NCBI GenBank assembly: GCA_027450165.1
Contig: DAIDKE010000001.1
Span: 196,373-260,372 of the forward strand
DNA from: Candidatus Saccharimonadota bacterium
GTDB taxonomy: Bacteria; Patescibacteriota; Saccharimonadia; Saccharimonadales; Saccharimonadaceae
Length of the DNA stretch: 64,000 nt
Direction: 5' to 3'
Shown here: positions 45,784 to 54,466 of the stretch, in pieces
Numbering within the stretch: position 1 is the first letter of the stretch
Layout of the letters: every line of letters starts with the position of its first letter
Notes under the pieces: generated by a model
The model's input: the letters and a program-made list of their open reading frames with translations, nothing else
The model's database searches: none
Told to the model about the DNA's origin: nothing
Translations under genes and position numbers: made by a program

Positions 45784-48700
45784 CTACTGTTGCATGCGAT
45801 CGTGATAGTCGCCGGGGGCTGTGTTTGGTGTCTGTCGTCCCTGCTCGTCCACGTGACTACCAGCCGTGCTCGGTGTTGCTGCTTGTCGTGCTTGTCGCTC
45901 TGCCTCTTGTTTGTGCCATTCTTGCCATTCGGGTGACATTGGTGGGGTCTGTTGGCTGGTTGACCGAGACGCTGCCTCGGCGTTTCGTTGATCATAGACA
46001 TCTCCAGTATCAGAATGATCTACTTCTAGAGTTTCACCCCCACTTATTCCTGTGCTTTGAGTGGTGGCTGCGCTGGCTTGTTCTTGTATAGTGCTTAAGA
46101 ATTCGCGTTGCTCGTTGCTTAAGCCTTGACTTAAACTAGGGTTAGACAGTATTCGCTTAGCCATATCTGAGTTTAGTGTGCCGTGTTGGTGGGCTTGTCG
46201 CATATTCTCTAATCTCTGCCCCGCCATATCGGCGTCTGACAGACCACTATAGGTGCCTGGGCTAGTCTGATGACCAGACAATGTAGCACCGCTATCATAA
46301 CCCCATCTAGCAATCGAAGCATCCTTGCCCTTCATATCTGGATGATTGCTGTTGACGTTCGTACGCAAAATTGACTCCATTGCACCCAGATTGGTTGCGG
46401 CAATGCCTTTCTCGGCGTTACCCTCTATGGCATTATGAAACTCTTCCCGGCCGGGAGCTGTTTTGAGGAGCATATTCTGAGCGGCTCGAGCACGTACACT
46501 ATCCTTAGCGGCAACTGCTTCAGTAAATTGCTCGCGAAGCTTTTCTGGAGATAGGTTCTGAGAAGCAAACTGCTGTTCGGCGGCCTTAACATCCTTCGCG
46601 TCTGCCTCTGTAGCGGCACTTGTCGCCGATAAATCGAGAGCACTTTTAGCATATTGCTGGGCCCCTGTTATAGCCGGTCCGCCCATAGCGGCCTTGCGCC
46701 TAAGGGACGCCCAGCGACCACTGTTCTGACCGGAGACGGCGTCTGCAAATTTTCTGTTACGATAGTTCTGCCGTGCGCCGGCTCGTGCCTGTCGCCCACG
46801 CTCTAAGGCTGAATTTCCGTAAACCTTTGAAGCGCCTTTGCCGGCCATACCACCAAATCCCTTGCCAACCTTATTCATTAAGTTGCCTATGCCGTTGACG
46901 CCATCGAGCGACTTCTTTAAGAATACTGGTACTATAAATAACGGTAAGGTCATAATGGCCGCTGCTACAACTTGTTGCAGTGCGCCTCCCGCACCTTGGT
47001 ATGCCGATCTTAGAATTATCGAAGCAAGCATTGAACCACCGTATATAAGAGATACTATTGGAAAAACTAACAACAGAGCCGTAAAGGTTTTACGCCACTT
47101 GGTAAATAGGGAGCTTGTGTTAGGCAGAATAAAAGCAACGAATGCTAACGGAGATAGCACAACCATTAAAACTATTAACATTTCTCGCAAAATAAGCATA
47201 AGAAATATCATCAATACCGCAACCATTCCAGCAACCAATACGGGTACTAGTGCTGCTAAGTTAAACCATATTAACGCCGCTCCACCCGCTATGGCTGCAC
47301 CAGCCAATATATTACTTGTTAAGCCACTAAAGAAGCTCGCGTTTCCATTAATACCAGTTTCATAGTAGCCGGACTGACTATTTATATTGCCAGACACCGA
47401 GTCCAATAAGGATTTAATACCGTAGCCTAATATATTACTTAAGTCGACAGCAAGCTGAGCGATATAAAACGATAAGTTTACAAGGATAGCTGCCATAATA
47501 AGCCTAGGTAGCATCTTCTTTACGCCGTAATTGGTTACGCCATATCCAGTTACCTGCGAGAAAATTATTATCATAAAAACAATCACAAAAGCAATATTTG
47601 CTAGGTTGCGCACTGTCGACCATGCGGTGAACGTAGGACTGTCTGTCTGTACAATAGCCACATTTGTGTTGAGAAACTGCCCCGCAAGAAAACCGAACAT
47701 GCCGTCGCTAATTTTTGATAAGCCAACAAGTACAGGACATACAATCCAGCCTATACCATCAACAGCACACGATGTTGTGCTTGTGTCGGCTGGTTTTTTG
47801 GTGACACTACCTGGCTGGGCCACCGTAGCAACCCTAACATCTCCAACCTGTAGAGTCGCTCCCGTTTGACAGGCCTCCCTAGCCACCTTGTTGGTGTCTG
47901 TGGGTAATTTGCCGGTTGAGGCGCTCAAATTGTCTGGCGCCGGATAAGTTGCGTTACAATAATTCGGGTTTTTTTTGTTAAGCGACCCATTAATACAAGC
48001 CGTCTCTTGAGAGAGGTTGCCGCTAAATTGATTAAGACACAACTCCCCCGAGGTTACGCCGTTACCATCAACCGGTAATCCTTGGCCGTTAAAGCAGGCC
48101 TTTTCAACTGTTGGGTTTGAGTTTTGGTTACTTAAGCAATACGATGCATCTTTTTGGTGCATCCATCCATAAGCACATGCAACCGAACCGCTGGTGTCTA
48201 GGGCTAATCCGTAAGTATTCAAACACACCGACTCACCCGACCACAACTGAAAACTACTTGCATTCTTATTTATAATGTCAATTAGTCCCGAACAACTAGT
48301 TGAGATGCTAGTGGTGTCGACTGTATGAAAGGTATCGGTAGCTTGATCCAATGTAACATACGAGTCAACGTCGCCACCAGTCAGATCAAGGGCACCAGAA
48401 TGGTAAACGCCGCTACTGTCCGTATAGGTCCATTTGGATGTTGTTAGATTGCCGTTGGTGTCGACCGTCTTTACGTCTACCAGGTTTTGGTAACCACCCT
48501 GTTGCGCCTTACAGATACTCGTAAAGCCTGTTAGTGCCGCATTGTAACTTGCGGCCGCATAGGTTACGTGGTTTATTGATATGTCGGCGCCTTTAAAGTA
48601 TGGCAAGGCCTTAATCTTGCCCATAAGGCTATTTGAATTCGATTCGGGATCATTAACACTGCTATTGCGACAATGTATTTTGCCGTCCTGCTCTGGTGTG

Positions 48701-49152
48701 CTCGGACAGTTGTAGCCCAACGCCTGAAGGGCGCCGATTTTATTACCGGTGTCAATGCCGAAAACCTGTAGCGCATCACTAAACCACCCCTGGTCGTTAG
48801 TTTCTCCGTAACAATATGTTCTACCGTTCTTATCTCCCCAGTTATCGAATATAGTTCCTATCTGAACAGGTGTATTATTCATCCACTTAGATGTACCAGT
48901 AGATATTTGGTCGCCTGCTATATTATCACTGAAAGCGCCAAGATAGGCACAATATTTCATCATATAATAGTACTTAATTGCTCTGGTAACTGTATTGATA
49001 TCGGTTGACTGCGTTAGGGTAGAAGCGTCGGCGGCTGCCGGCTGAACAAAATCACCAAACAGATTAACGACTGGCGCGAAGACTAATAAGGCAAGACTGA
49101 CAATAATCAGCAGAGATTGTGCGGGTTTTGAGGCATGTTTTCGCCAAAGCAT
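45784..49152 (-). CDS. Giant VirB6/TrbL-like membrane protein with Cys-rich ectodomain
   Basis: A 1122-aa protein with an N-terminal signal sequence (SLLIIVSLALLVFAPVVNLF). Residues ~45-480 are exported and hold about 16 cysteines in short motifs such as SYCLSNQN, EACQTG and TACING. From ~500 to 760 there are 6-8 membrane segments, including IAFVIVFMIIIFSQVTGYGV and VLMIFLMLILREMLIVLMVV, in the pattern of VirB6/TrbL-type channel proteins. The last ~350 residues are polar, Gln/Ala-rich and cytoplasmic. First gene of the core operon. It is the largest gene of the window and likely the channel scaffold. Confidence 0.75.
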   Translation of the reverse strand: MLWRKHASKPAQSLLIIVSLALLVFAPVVNLFGDFVQPAAADASTLTQSTDINTVTRAIKYYYMMKYCAYLGAFSDNIAGDQISTGTSKWMNNTPVQIGTIFDNWGDKNGRTYCYGETNDQGWFSDALQVFGIDTGNKIGALQALGYNCPSTPEQDGKIHCRNSSVNDPESNSNSLMGKIKALPYFKGADISINHVTYAAASYNAALTGFTSICKAQQGGYQNLVDVKTVDTNGNLTTSKWTYTDSSGVYHSGALDLTGGDVDSYVTLDQATDTFHTVDTTSISTSCSGLIDIINKNASSFQLWSGESVCLNTYGLALDTSGSVACAYGWMHQKDASYCLSNQNSNPTVEKACFNGQGLPVDGNGVTSGELCLNQFSGNLSQETACINGSLNKKNPNYCNATYPAPDNLSASTGKLPTDTNKVAREACQTGATLQVGDVRVATVAQPGSVTKKPADTSTTSCAVDGIGWIVCPVLVGLSKISDGMFGFLAGQFLNTNVAIVQTDSPTFTAWSTVRNLANIAFVIVFMIIIFSQVTGYGVTNYGVKKMLPRLIMAAILVNLSFYIAQLAVDLSNILGYGIKSLLDSVSGNINSQSGYYETGINGNASFFSGLTSNILAGAAIAGGAALIWFNLAALVPVLVAGMVAVLMIFLMLILREMLIVLMVVLSPLAFVAFILPNTSSLFTKWRKTFTALLLVFPIVSLIYGGSMLASIILRSAYQGAGGALQQVVAAAIMTLPLFIVPVFLKKSLDGVNGIGNLMNKVGKGFGGMAGKGASKVYGNSALERGRQARAGARQNYRNRKFADAVSGQNSGRWASLRRKAAMGGPAITGAQQYAKSALDLSATSAATEADAKDVKAAEQQFASQNLSPEKLREQFTEAVAAKDSVRARAAQNMLLKTAPGREEFHNAIEGNAEKGIAATNLGAMESILRTNVNSNHPDMKGKDASIARWGYDSGATLSGHQTSPGTYSGLSDADMAGQRLENMRQAHQHGTLNSDMAKRILSNPSLSQGLSNEQREFLSTIQEQASAATTQSTGISGGETLEVDHSDTGDVYDQRNAEAASRSTSQQTPPMSPEWQEWHKQEAERQARQAATPSTAGSHVDEQGRQTPNTAPGDYHDRMQQ

Positions 49153-49201
49153 AGCTAATGCTATTAAAGCATAAACACAAGCTTGATCGCAATGTTGCTA
49201 C

Positions 49202-49229
49202 AAAAAAGAACCTGGCTAGGCCAGGTTCT
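49202..49229 (-). terminator. Terminator between two secretion-locus genes
   Basis: A 9-bp perfect stem (AGAACCTGG with CCAGGTTCT) with loop of 5 and a run of six T on the minus strand. It ends the transcript of the gene at 49248 and separates it from the large VirB6-like gene. Confidence 0.85.
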
Positions 49230-49247
49230 GTGTGTCCTTATTTTGAC

Positions 49248-50255
49248 CTATTGATAAGGTACCCAAACGCCTTCGCCATTAGAGGCGACAACCCAACTAA
49301 CTATTATGTCTTTCGGCTGCCCCGTGGCGGAGTCGTTGAAGTTAATCTTGTAGGCCTTGTGTCCTAGTGAGTCTGTTATGGCTTCCGAGCTATTTATTTG
49401 TGTTGGCATTTTTAGCGCGCCTTCATAACCATTGCTGTATGCGTTTATAATCATACCATTGTTGGAGCCGACAGACTGTTTAGCATCGTTGATAAGTGCC
49501 GGTATATCGTTGCTACCATTCATAACACTTGTACCCCAGAACGCTTTATCGGCTAGGTTTTCATCCCAACTTACGCCGTCGCTTTTGGTAACCAAAAACG
49601 GAACCCTACGCATATACATGGCAACGTGCAAAGCCTCTTCGGCAGTGTTGTTTGAAGATATGGTTTCCGGGAGTTTGTCGGCCTCATTCTTAGAACCCTT
49701 GTACCAATCATTCGCAACCTGATTTAGTGTACCTTCGCCATCGCCAAAATGTGTCATGCTGATAGCATACAAAGACACCATCACTCGCTGTTCGTCTGGC
49801 ATTGCACGAAAGTCATCATCTGATTCAGCCAAGTATTTTTGTACATCAGCTTGTGTAACACTATACTCCGTCGTGCTCGCTTGCTCAGATGACGGCGCCG
49901 TTTCTGTTGGTGTAGCTGTAATAGTATTCGCCGGGTTAGTTGGGTCCTCGCTCGGGCTCGGGCTTTGAGCTGGGGTAGTTTCTGTCACTTGACCAGGAAC
50001 AACACCTGCTTCGGCTGTTTTGTCCGAGTTCACTGGAGCCTGGCTATTATGCTCGCCATTAGCCTTTCCTGCACCCAGGCCAAGTGCAGCACCGACTCCA
50101 ATAGCCGTTACTGCTATGCCGCCGGCAATGCCTAAGTATGCGCCGCGACCTAGTCTGCGGACGTTTTTAGCATCAGGATCAACCGCTCGCCTTACTTCGT
50201 TGACATCTGGAGTTTCAATATTGATTTTTGGTGTTGGTTCGGTGTCGTGACTCAT
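49248..50255 (-). CDS. Membrane-anchored protein of unknown function at the head of the secretion run
   Basis: Family not recognised. 335 aa with a polar cytoplasmic head (1-38), one Gly/Ala-rich membrane segment (GAYLGIAGGIAVTAIGVGAAL), a Pro/Thr/Ser-rich linker (about 65-130) and an exported ~200-residue domain rich in acidic and polar residues with no cysteine. The linker-plus-domain layout resembles the 18687 protein. A strong terminator follows it, so it is its own transcription unit. It could be an adhesin-like or wall-associated partner of the machine. Confidence 0.55.
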   Translation of the reverse strand: MSHDTEPTPKINIETPDVNEVRRAVDPDAKNVRRLGRGAYLGIAGGIAVTAIGVGAALGLGAGKANGEHNSQAPVNSDKTAEAGVVPGQVTETTPAQSPSPSEDPTNPANTITATPTETAPSSEQASTTEYSVTQADVQKYLAESDDDFRAMPDEQRVMVSLYAISMTHFGDGEGTLNQVANDWYKGSKNEADKLPETISSNNTAEEALHVAMYMRRVPFLVTKSDGVSWDENLADKAFWGTSVMNGSNDIPALINDAKQSVGSNNGMIINAYSNGYEGALKMPTQINSSEAITDSLGHKAYKINFNDSATGQPKDIIVSWVVASNGEGVWVPYQ

Positions 50256-50393
50256 ATGATCTAATACTTCCTTGCGTCAAAAGGCGCTTACATATGAATA
50301 ATTGTTATGATTAAACCATAGCATAAATTGGTAAAAAATGCAATACTTAAGCATAATCATTGGGTATAATTAATAGTGTATAGGCCTTAAATA

Positions 50394-50422
50394 TTGCGAC
50401 ATCTGCTAAATTGTCGTATGGT
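50394..50422 (+). promoter_or_regulatory. Promoter of the pilin run
   Basis: TTGCGA (50394-50399), 17-nt spacer, TATGGT (50417-50422). The ATG at 50433 is 10 nt beyond. Confidence 0.5.
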
Positions 50423-50432
50423 ATTAGTAGTT

Positions 50433-50846
50433 ATGAAGATAAAACAAAAAATCAAGATGACACTTACCGCAACCTTGGCGGTTTTTGCGTTAGGCGCATT
50501 GCCTGTTAATAGTGTTTTTGCGGCTAACGACGGATGTAATTACAATGGGGCGATCCTAAACGGCAGCACGCTCTGTAACACAAATTCGAGCGATCCGGCA
50601 CAAAAAAGTGCTGTTTGGGGCTTGCTGTTGTTGGTCATCAACATCCTTACCGCTGGTGTCGGTGTTGCGGCGGTTGGTGGGCTAATTTATGGCGCTATAC
50701 TGTGGTCGGCGGCTGGTGGCAACCCAGGCCAAGTGCAAAAGGCGCGCCAAATTATCACAAACGTCGTAATCGGTATTATTGCCTACGCTTTGATGTTTTC
50801 GTTCCTCAACTTCTTAGTGCCTGGCGGTATATTTAATAAAGGCTAG
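50433..50846 (+). CDS. Type IV secretion pilin-like protein (TrbC/VirB2-like), copy 1
   Basis: 137 aa. Signal peptide about residues 1-30 (ends SVFAAND), a short exported part with two cysteines (GCNYNGA, TLCNTN), then two membrane segments: AVWGLLLLVINILTAGVGVA and VVIGIIAYALMFSFLNFLV, joined by a short basic loop (GNPGQVQKARQ). This is the VirB2/TrbC pilin plan. The start at 50433 is chosen over 50394, because a promoter lies between. First of a run of five such genes. Confidence 0.75.
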   Translation: MKIKQKIKMTLTATLAVFALGALPVNSVFAANDGCNYNGAILNGSTLCNTNSSDPAQKSAVWGLLLLVINILTAGVGVAAVGGLIYGAILWSAAGGNPGQVQKARQIITNVVIGIIAYALMFSFLNFLVPGGIFNKG

Positions 50847-50857
50847 GAATTAAACTG

Positions 50858-51313
50858 ATGATATCGAAACTTAAACAAATAGTATCAATGGCAATACTGG
50901 TGGTTGCGTCGTCGGCGCTGGTTGGTTTAGCGGTTACCCCAGCAACTTATGCCGCAACCGCTGATGCAAGTTGTGATGCTACTTTTATAACCTTTCCGGC
51001 CTGGTATAATGGCCTGTCGACCAAGGTTAATGGCGAGTGTGCGATCATGTCGCCTAGTGATGCTGGCGGTTTGTCGACCTTTATTTGGCACGTCGTCTTA
51101 AATGTGCTGGCGATTTTACTGCAAGTGGTTGTTTATGTAACGGTTGCCATGATTATTTATGGCGGCTACATGCTACTGGCTAACGGCGGCAGCCCGGAAT
51201 CTGTATCCAAAGGTAAAACGACTATTCGACACGCAATCACTGGCCTTATTATTGCCCTGCTGGCGGTTGCGATTGTAAATGTACTTCTGGGCATTACGGC
51301 GGCACCAAAATAA
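50858..51313 (+). CDS. Pilin-like protein, copy 2
   Basis: 151 aa with signal peptide (about 1-31, ATYAATADAS), an exported part with two cysteines (DASCDATF, GECAIMS), and two membrane segments, WHVVLNVLAILLQVVVYVTV and ITGLIIALLAVAIVNVLLG, linked by NGGSPESVSKGKTTIRH. Clear VirB2/TrbC-like topology but the loop differs from the other copies. It follows copy 1 after 11 bases, and its TAA overlaps the next ATG (TAATG). Confidence 0.75.
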   Translation: MISKLKQIVSMAILVVASSALVGLAVTPATYAATADASCDATFITFPAWYNGLSTKVNGECAIMSPSDAGGLSTFIWHVVLNVLAILLQVVVYVTVAMIIYGGYMLLANGGSPESVSKGKTTIRHAITGLIIALLAVAIVNVLLGITAAPK

Positions 51314-51615
51314 TGAAATACTTACATACTTTTGCAGCTTTGATTAACGTTGGGGATAAGACCGGCGAGGTTAATATTCCGAATACCGACCCAACTATCG
51401 TTTGGCAAAATATACTGAATACCACCTACTTTTTTGCAGGTGTTGTGGCGGTTTTCGTGATTATTTACGCCGGGATGCGCTATATTTTGGCGCGCGGCAA
51501 AGAGGAAAACATTGTCAAAGCCAAAAACACGATTATTTATGCCATTTCGGGCCTGATTGTTATTTTACTGGCGTTTGTAATTACTAACTTTATCCTAGGG
51601 AGTTTCTCGAAATGA
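51313..51615 (+). CDS. Pilin-like protein, copy 3, no signal peptide
   Basis: 100 aa. It lacks the N-terminal signal segment of the other copies and begins MKYLHTFAALINVGDKTGE. Two membrane segments follow: LNTTYFFAGVVAVFVIIYAG and AISGLIVILLAFVITNFILG, with the shared loop YILARGKEENIVKAKNTI. No cysteine. It may be inserted by YidC without Sec signal cleavage or act as an assembly inhibitor; both are inference. Overlaps copies 2 and 4 at both ends. Confidence 0.7.
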   Translation: MKYLHTFAALINVGDKTGEVNIPNTDPTIVWQNILNTTYFFAGVVAVFVIIYAGMRYILARGKEENIVKAKNTIIYAISGLIVILLAFVITNFILGSFSK

Positions 51616-52010
51616 AAAAGCTAAAAACAATTATTCTATCAATCGTGACGGTTCTGGCACTTGGTTTGGTGCTCGTCCCCCAGCCGGTTGGGGCTGTCGA
51701 CACCGGCTTTGGTACCTGTGACACCACTAATTCCACCAGCACAATCTGTACTGGTGCCAAAAACGACACACTTAATCCATTCCTTCAAACCGGGGTTAGG
51801 GTTATGTTTTTCATAGTTGGAGCCCTAGCGGTGATTATGATTATTTACTCCGGTATCCAATACGTTATTTCAGCTGGTGATAGCGGTAAGGTGGCTAAAG
51901 CCAAGAACACTCTGACCTATTCAATAGTTGGTCTGGTGATCGCCTTTTTGGCCTACGCCATCGTCAACTGGATTCTTGGGCAACTCCAAAATGGTGGTAC
52001 GGGTAAGTAA
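51612..52010 (+). CDS. Pilin-like protein, copy 4
   Basis: 132 aa with a signal peptide (about 1-28, QPVGAVDTG), two cysteines (GTCDTTN, TICTGAK), and two membrane segments VMFFIVGALAVIMIIYSGIQ and IVGLVIAFLAYAIVNWILG, joined by YVISAGDSGKVAKAKNTLTY. Sequence is closest to copies 5 and 6. It overlaps copy 3 by ATGA and ends the first contiguous set. Confidence 0.78.
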   Translation: MKKLKTIILSIVTVLALGLVLVPQPVGAVDTGFGTCDTTNSTSTICTGAKNDTLNPFLQTGVRVMFFIVGALAVIMIIYSGIQYVISAGDSGKVAKAKNTLTYSIVGLVIAFLAYAIVNWILGQLQNGGTGK

Positions 52011-52078
52011 CACTTAACAAATAATAAAGAATCTGCTATAAAATATACTAGTTAGTTCAAAGAAAGGAATTTAATTAA

Positions 52079-52483
52079 ATGAAAAAAACCATCAAACAAG
52101 TACTCGCCGGCCTGCTGCTTGTGCCTGTGCTTGCACTTGGCGTTAGTGCGGTTGTGCCATCTGGTTCAGCTGCGGCCGACCCAGCCAGTCAGATCACTAG
52201 CGGTATTAACTCTACTAATGACAACACCGGTACAACCACTAGCCTGTCGAGTGTCTTTAAGACTGTCGTCAATGTCTTGCTATTCGTGATTGGTGCCGTT
52301 AGCGTTGTGATGCTGATCGTTGGTGGTATTCGCTACACCCTATCAGCTGGCAATAGCTCGGCAGTTACGGCTGCAAAGAACACCATTATGTATGCCATCA
52401 TTGGTTTGGTGGTAGCTTTCCTAGCCTATGCCATTGTCAACTGGGTGCTCGGCGCACTTCAGGGCAACGCAGCTACATCTTAA
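52079..52483 (+). CDS. Pilin-like protein, copy 5
   Basis: 134 aa with signal peptide (about 1-34, SGSAAADPA), a short exported stretch without cysteine, and two membrane segments VFKTVVNVLLFVIGAVSVVM and IIGLVVAFLAYAIVNWVLG, with loop RYTLSAGNSSAVTAAKNTIM. It has its own AT-rich promoter region (TATAAA near 52036) and an AAAGGAA ribosome site, set off by 68 bases from copy 4. It might be the major pilin because of this separate control. Confidence 0.78.
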   Translation: MKKTIKQVLAGLLLVPVLALGVSAVVPSGSAAADPASQITSGINSTNDNTGTTTSLSSVFKTVVNVLLFVIGAVSVVMLIVGGIRYTLSAGNSSAVTAAKNTIMYAIIGLVVAFLAYAIVNWVLGALQGNAATS

Positions 52484-52500
52484 TCGATTTAGTTGATAAT

Positions 52501-52530
52501 AAAATCACCCGGTATTTGCCGGGTGATTTT
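52501..52530. terminator. Bidirectional terminator between pilin 5 and hsp20
   Basis: AAAATCACCCGG pairs with CCGGGTGATTTT (loop TATTTG region), with A and T flanks on both sides, so it can end both convergent genes. Confidence 0.85.
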
Positions 52531-52548
52531 AGTTTGGTTATTTGTGAT

Positions 52549-53019
52549 TTAAAGAACCTGGATCTTCTTTGCTTGCTCTTGCTTGATCTTAGCAAAGCTG
52601 ATGGTCAGAACGCCGTCTTTTAGAACAGCTTCAACTTCATCTTCCTTGACACTAACTGGCAAGGCTAACGTTCGGCTGAACTCGCCCCAGTAGCATTCTT
52701 GAATGTGCCAGTTGGTAGCGTCAGTCTCGTCACCGCTGGATAGCGTGCCGCTGATGGTTAAAATACCGTCACTGATGCTAACATCCAAATCTTCTTTGTT
52801 AACGCCAGCGGTGCGGGCTTTAACAACCAATTTTTCGTCGGTCTCGTAAACGTCAACTGCTAACTCACCCGGAAAGCCACTGTCGTCACCGTCCCAGGCT
52901 TCTTCAGCTGCTGGTGCCGGAGCTGCAGTTTGGTTGTCCGCAGTTAGGTCGTCGTCGTTGAGGAAGGCTGCTGCCAGTTCGTCCTCGATTAGTAAATCGT
53001 CATTTTGTTTGCGGGCCAT
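52549..53019 (-). CDS. Hsp20/alpha-crystallin family small heat-shock protein
   Basis: An ATP-independent holdase chaperone. 156 aa: acidic N-terminal region (DDLLIEDELAAAFLNDDDLT), then the alpha-crystallin domain from about residue 55 with VDVYETDEKLVVKARTAGV, DISDGILTISGTLS-type sequence (seen as DVSISDGILTISGTL) and the end VLKDGVLTISFAKI. The I-x-I anchor at the end is missing or degenerate (KKIQVL). GGAGG with a 5-nt spacer fixes the ATG at 53019 rather than the in-frame GTG at 53031. Confidence 0.93.
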   Translation of the reverse strand: MARKQNDDLLIEDELAAAFLNDDDLTADNQTAAPAPAAEEAWDGDDSGFPGELAVDVYETDEKLVVKARTAGVNKEDLDVSISDGILTISGTLSSGDETDATNWHIQECYWGEFSRTLALPVSVKEDEVEAVLKDGVLTISFAKIKQEQAKKIQVL

Positions 53020-53125
53020 GATATCCTCCACTTTTCTCTAGGCTCTTTGACAAGTTGTCTTTCATATTATAAATCGCATTTGTCGTATAATCAATTCTAA
53101 AGGGTAGTAAAACGTAAAAAAAACA

Positions 53126-53791
53126 ATGCTTGATAACCTACTGTCAATTGTGGCTCCGCACCTCTGTTATGGATGCGGTAAAACCGGCACATTATTATGC
53201 CAAAGTTGTAAATACGACATCGTTAATGACAAAAATGAGGCATGTTTGGTGTGCCTTGGGCCGGCTCGGAGCGGCGAGATTTGCAGCCGTTGTGACGTAG
53301 CTTACGAAAAGGGTTGGTTTATTGCTGAGCGTGAAGGTCCACTAAAGGATTTGATCGATGCTTATAAATTTCAACGCGCTAAAGCGGGTTATGCGGTGCT
53401 GGCCGAGCTTTTGGGTTCTAGTTTGCCTGAACTAACCCCCGAGACGTTTATTGTGCCAATACCGACCGCCGGCGATCATATTCGTCAGCGTGGTTACGAC
53501 CACTTGGCGCTTATCGCCAAGGAGTTCGGTCGCCTGCGACACTTGCCCGTTCTGCCAGTAGTTAAGCGTTTAACAAATTTAACCCAACATGACTTAAGCG
53601 CTGAAGAACGCGAACTGGCCGCCAGTCGGGCGTTCATTGTTGAAGCCAAACTCGATCCGGGAGCCACTTACCTGCTACTTGACGACATTATGACCACTGG
53701 CGCCACTTTAAAATATGCCGCCGAGGCAATGCGCGCGGCCGGAGCCGAGCATATATTTGCGGCAGTTATCGCCAGACAGGCTCTCGACTGA
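53126..53791 (+). CDS. comF: ComF family phosphoribosyltransferase-like protein
   Basis: A 221-aa protein with an N-terminal double zinc-ribbon (CYGCGKTGTLLCQSC, CLVCLGPARSGEICSRC) and a phosphoribosyltransferase domain ending with the PRPP loop TYLLLDDIMTTGATLK. IVPIPTAGDHIRQRGYDHLA is the ComF/GntX hallmark. ComF helps single-stranded DNA uptake in naturally competent bacteria. With a type IV machine nearby and no relaxase, a role in DNA uptake is worth testing but is inference. The start is at 53126; a TATAAT lies ~35 bases before it. Confidence 0.9.
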   Translation: MLDNLLSIVAPHLCYGCGKTGTLLCQSCKYDIVNDKNEACLVCLGPARSGEICSRCDVAYEKGWFIAEREGPLKDLIDAYKFQRAKAGYAVLAELLGSSLPELTPETFIVPIPTAGDHIRQRGYDHLALIAKEFGRLRHLPVLPVVKRLTNLTQHDLSAEERELAASRAFIVEAKLDPGATYLLLDDIMTTGATLKYAAEAMRAAGAEHIFAAVIARQALD

Positions 53792-53821
53792 TAATATACT
53801 GTATATAAACTTAAAATAGTT

Positions 53822-53827
53822 TATAAT
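53822..53827 (+). promoter_or_regulatory. -10 box of the homing endonuclease gene
   Basis: TATAAT with exactly 6 nt to the ATG at 53834. Confidence 0.55.
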
Positions 53828-53833
53828 TGCCTT

Positions 53834-54466
53834 ATGTCGAGCAGAAAAACGGTAACTATCCCAGCTCACTCTGAAGATTTAGCCGAGTTTTTTGGAATTA
53901 TGATTGGGGATGGTTGCATAACCAAATATCAGATCTCAGTTACCCTAGATAGGCTTACTGACTCAAAATTTTGCGAATACGTAGCCTCGCTCATAGGCAG
54001 GCTTTTTGACGTAAGGGTGTCGATAAGAGATCGTCCGAACAGGGGCTGTGTTGTGATAGTCGTGTCGTCGATTGCGGTGGTTGATTTTTTAACAAGCAAC
54101 GGGTTGTCGATTGGCAATAAAATTCGCGCCGGTGTTGATATACCTCGGTGGATTAGTGATAACTCGGTATTTGCGAAGGCTTGCATAAGGGGCATTTTTG
54201 ATACCGACGGCTGTATTTATCTCGAAACACACAGATTAGGCAGTGGCGTATATAGATACCCCAGAATGGCTATAGTTAGTGCTTCGGCTAACCTAAGATA
54301 CCCTCTTAACTTAATTATGCGCGATATGGGATTAAGCTCAAAAATCAGGAACAATCGAAGTGTAACGATAGAAAGATTTACAGATATAGAAGAATACTTT
54401 AAAATGGTTGGCAGTAGTAATCCAAAGCACATAGGTAGATTTACTGCTTTTGGAGGGGTCGGATAG
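53834..54466 (+). CDS. LAGLIDADG homing endonuclease, free-standing
   Basis: A 210-aa protein with the two LAGLIDADG-type helices of a single-chain enzyme: LAEFFGIMIGDGCI near residue 13 and ACIRGIFDTDGCIYL near residue 117, each with the catalytic acidic residue. These enzymes cut a long target site and copy their own gene into it. No intron or intein surrounds it: it has its own -10 box and start. Its last 15 bases, including the TAG stop, lie within the 5' end of tRNA-Ser(TGA). The target could be the tRNA region. Codon use looks similar to neighbours. Confidence 0.85.
   Translation: MSSRKTVTIPAHSEDLAEFFGIMIGDGCITKYQISVTLDRLTDSKFCEYVASLIGRLFDVRVSIRDRPNRGCVVIVVSSIAVVDFLTSNGLSIGNKIRAGVDIPRWISDNSVFAKACIRGIFDTDGCIYLETHRLGSGVYRYPRMAIVSASANLRYPLNLIMRDMGLSSKIRNNRSVTIERFTDIEEYFKMVGSSNPKHIGRFTAFGGVG

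Noticed and set aside
47531-47869. Plus-strand frame of 112 aa and similar frames opposite the VirB6-like gene
   Set aside because: They lie wholly opposite a long well-supported gene and show no start signal or domain.
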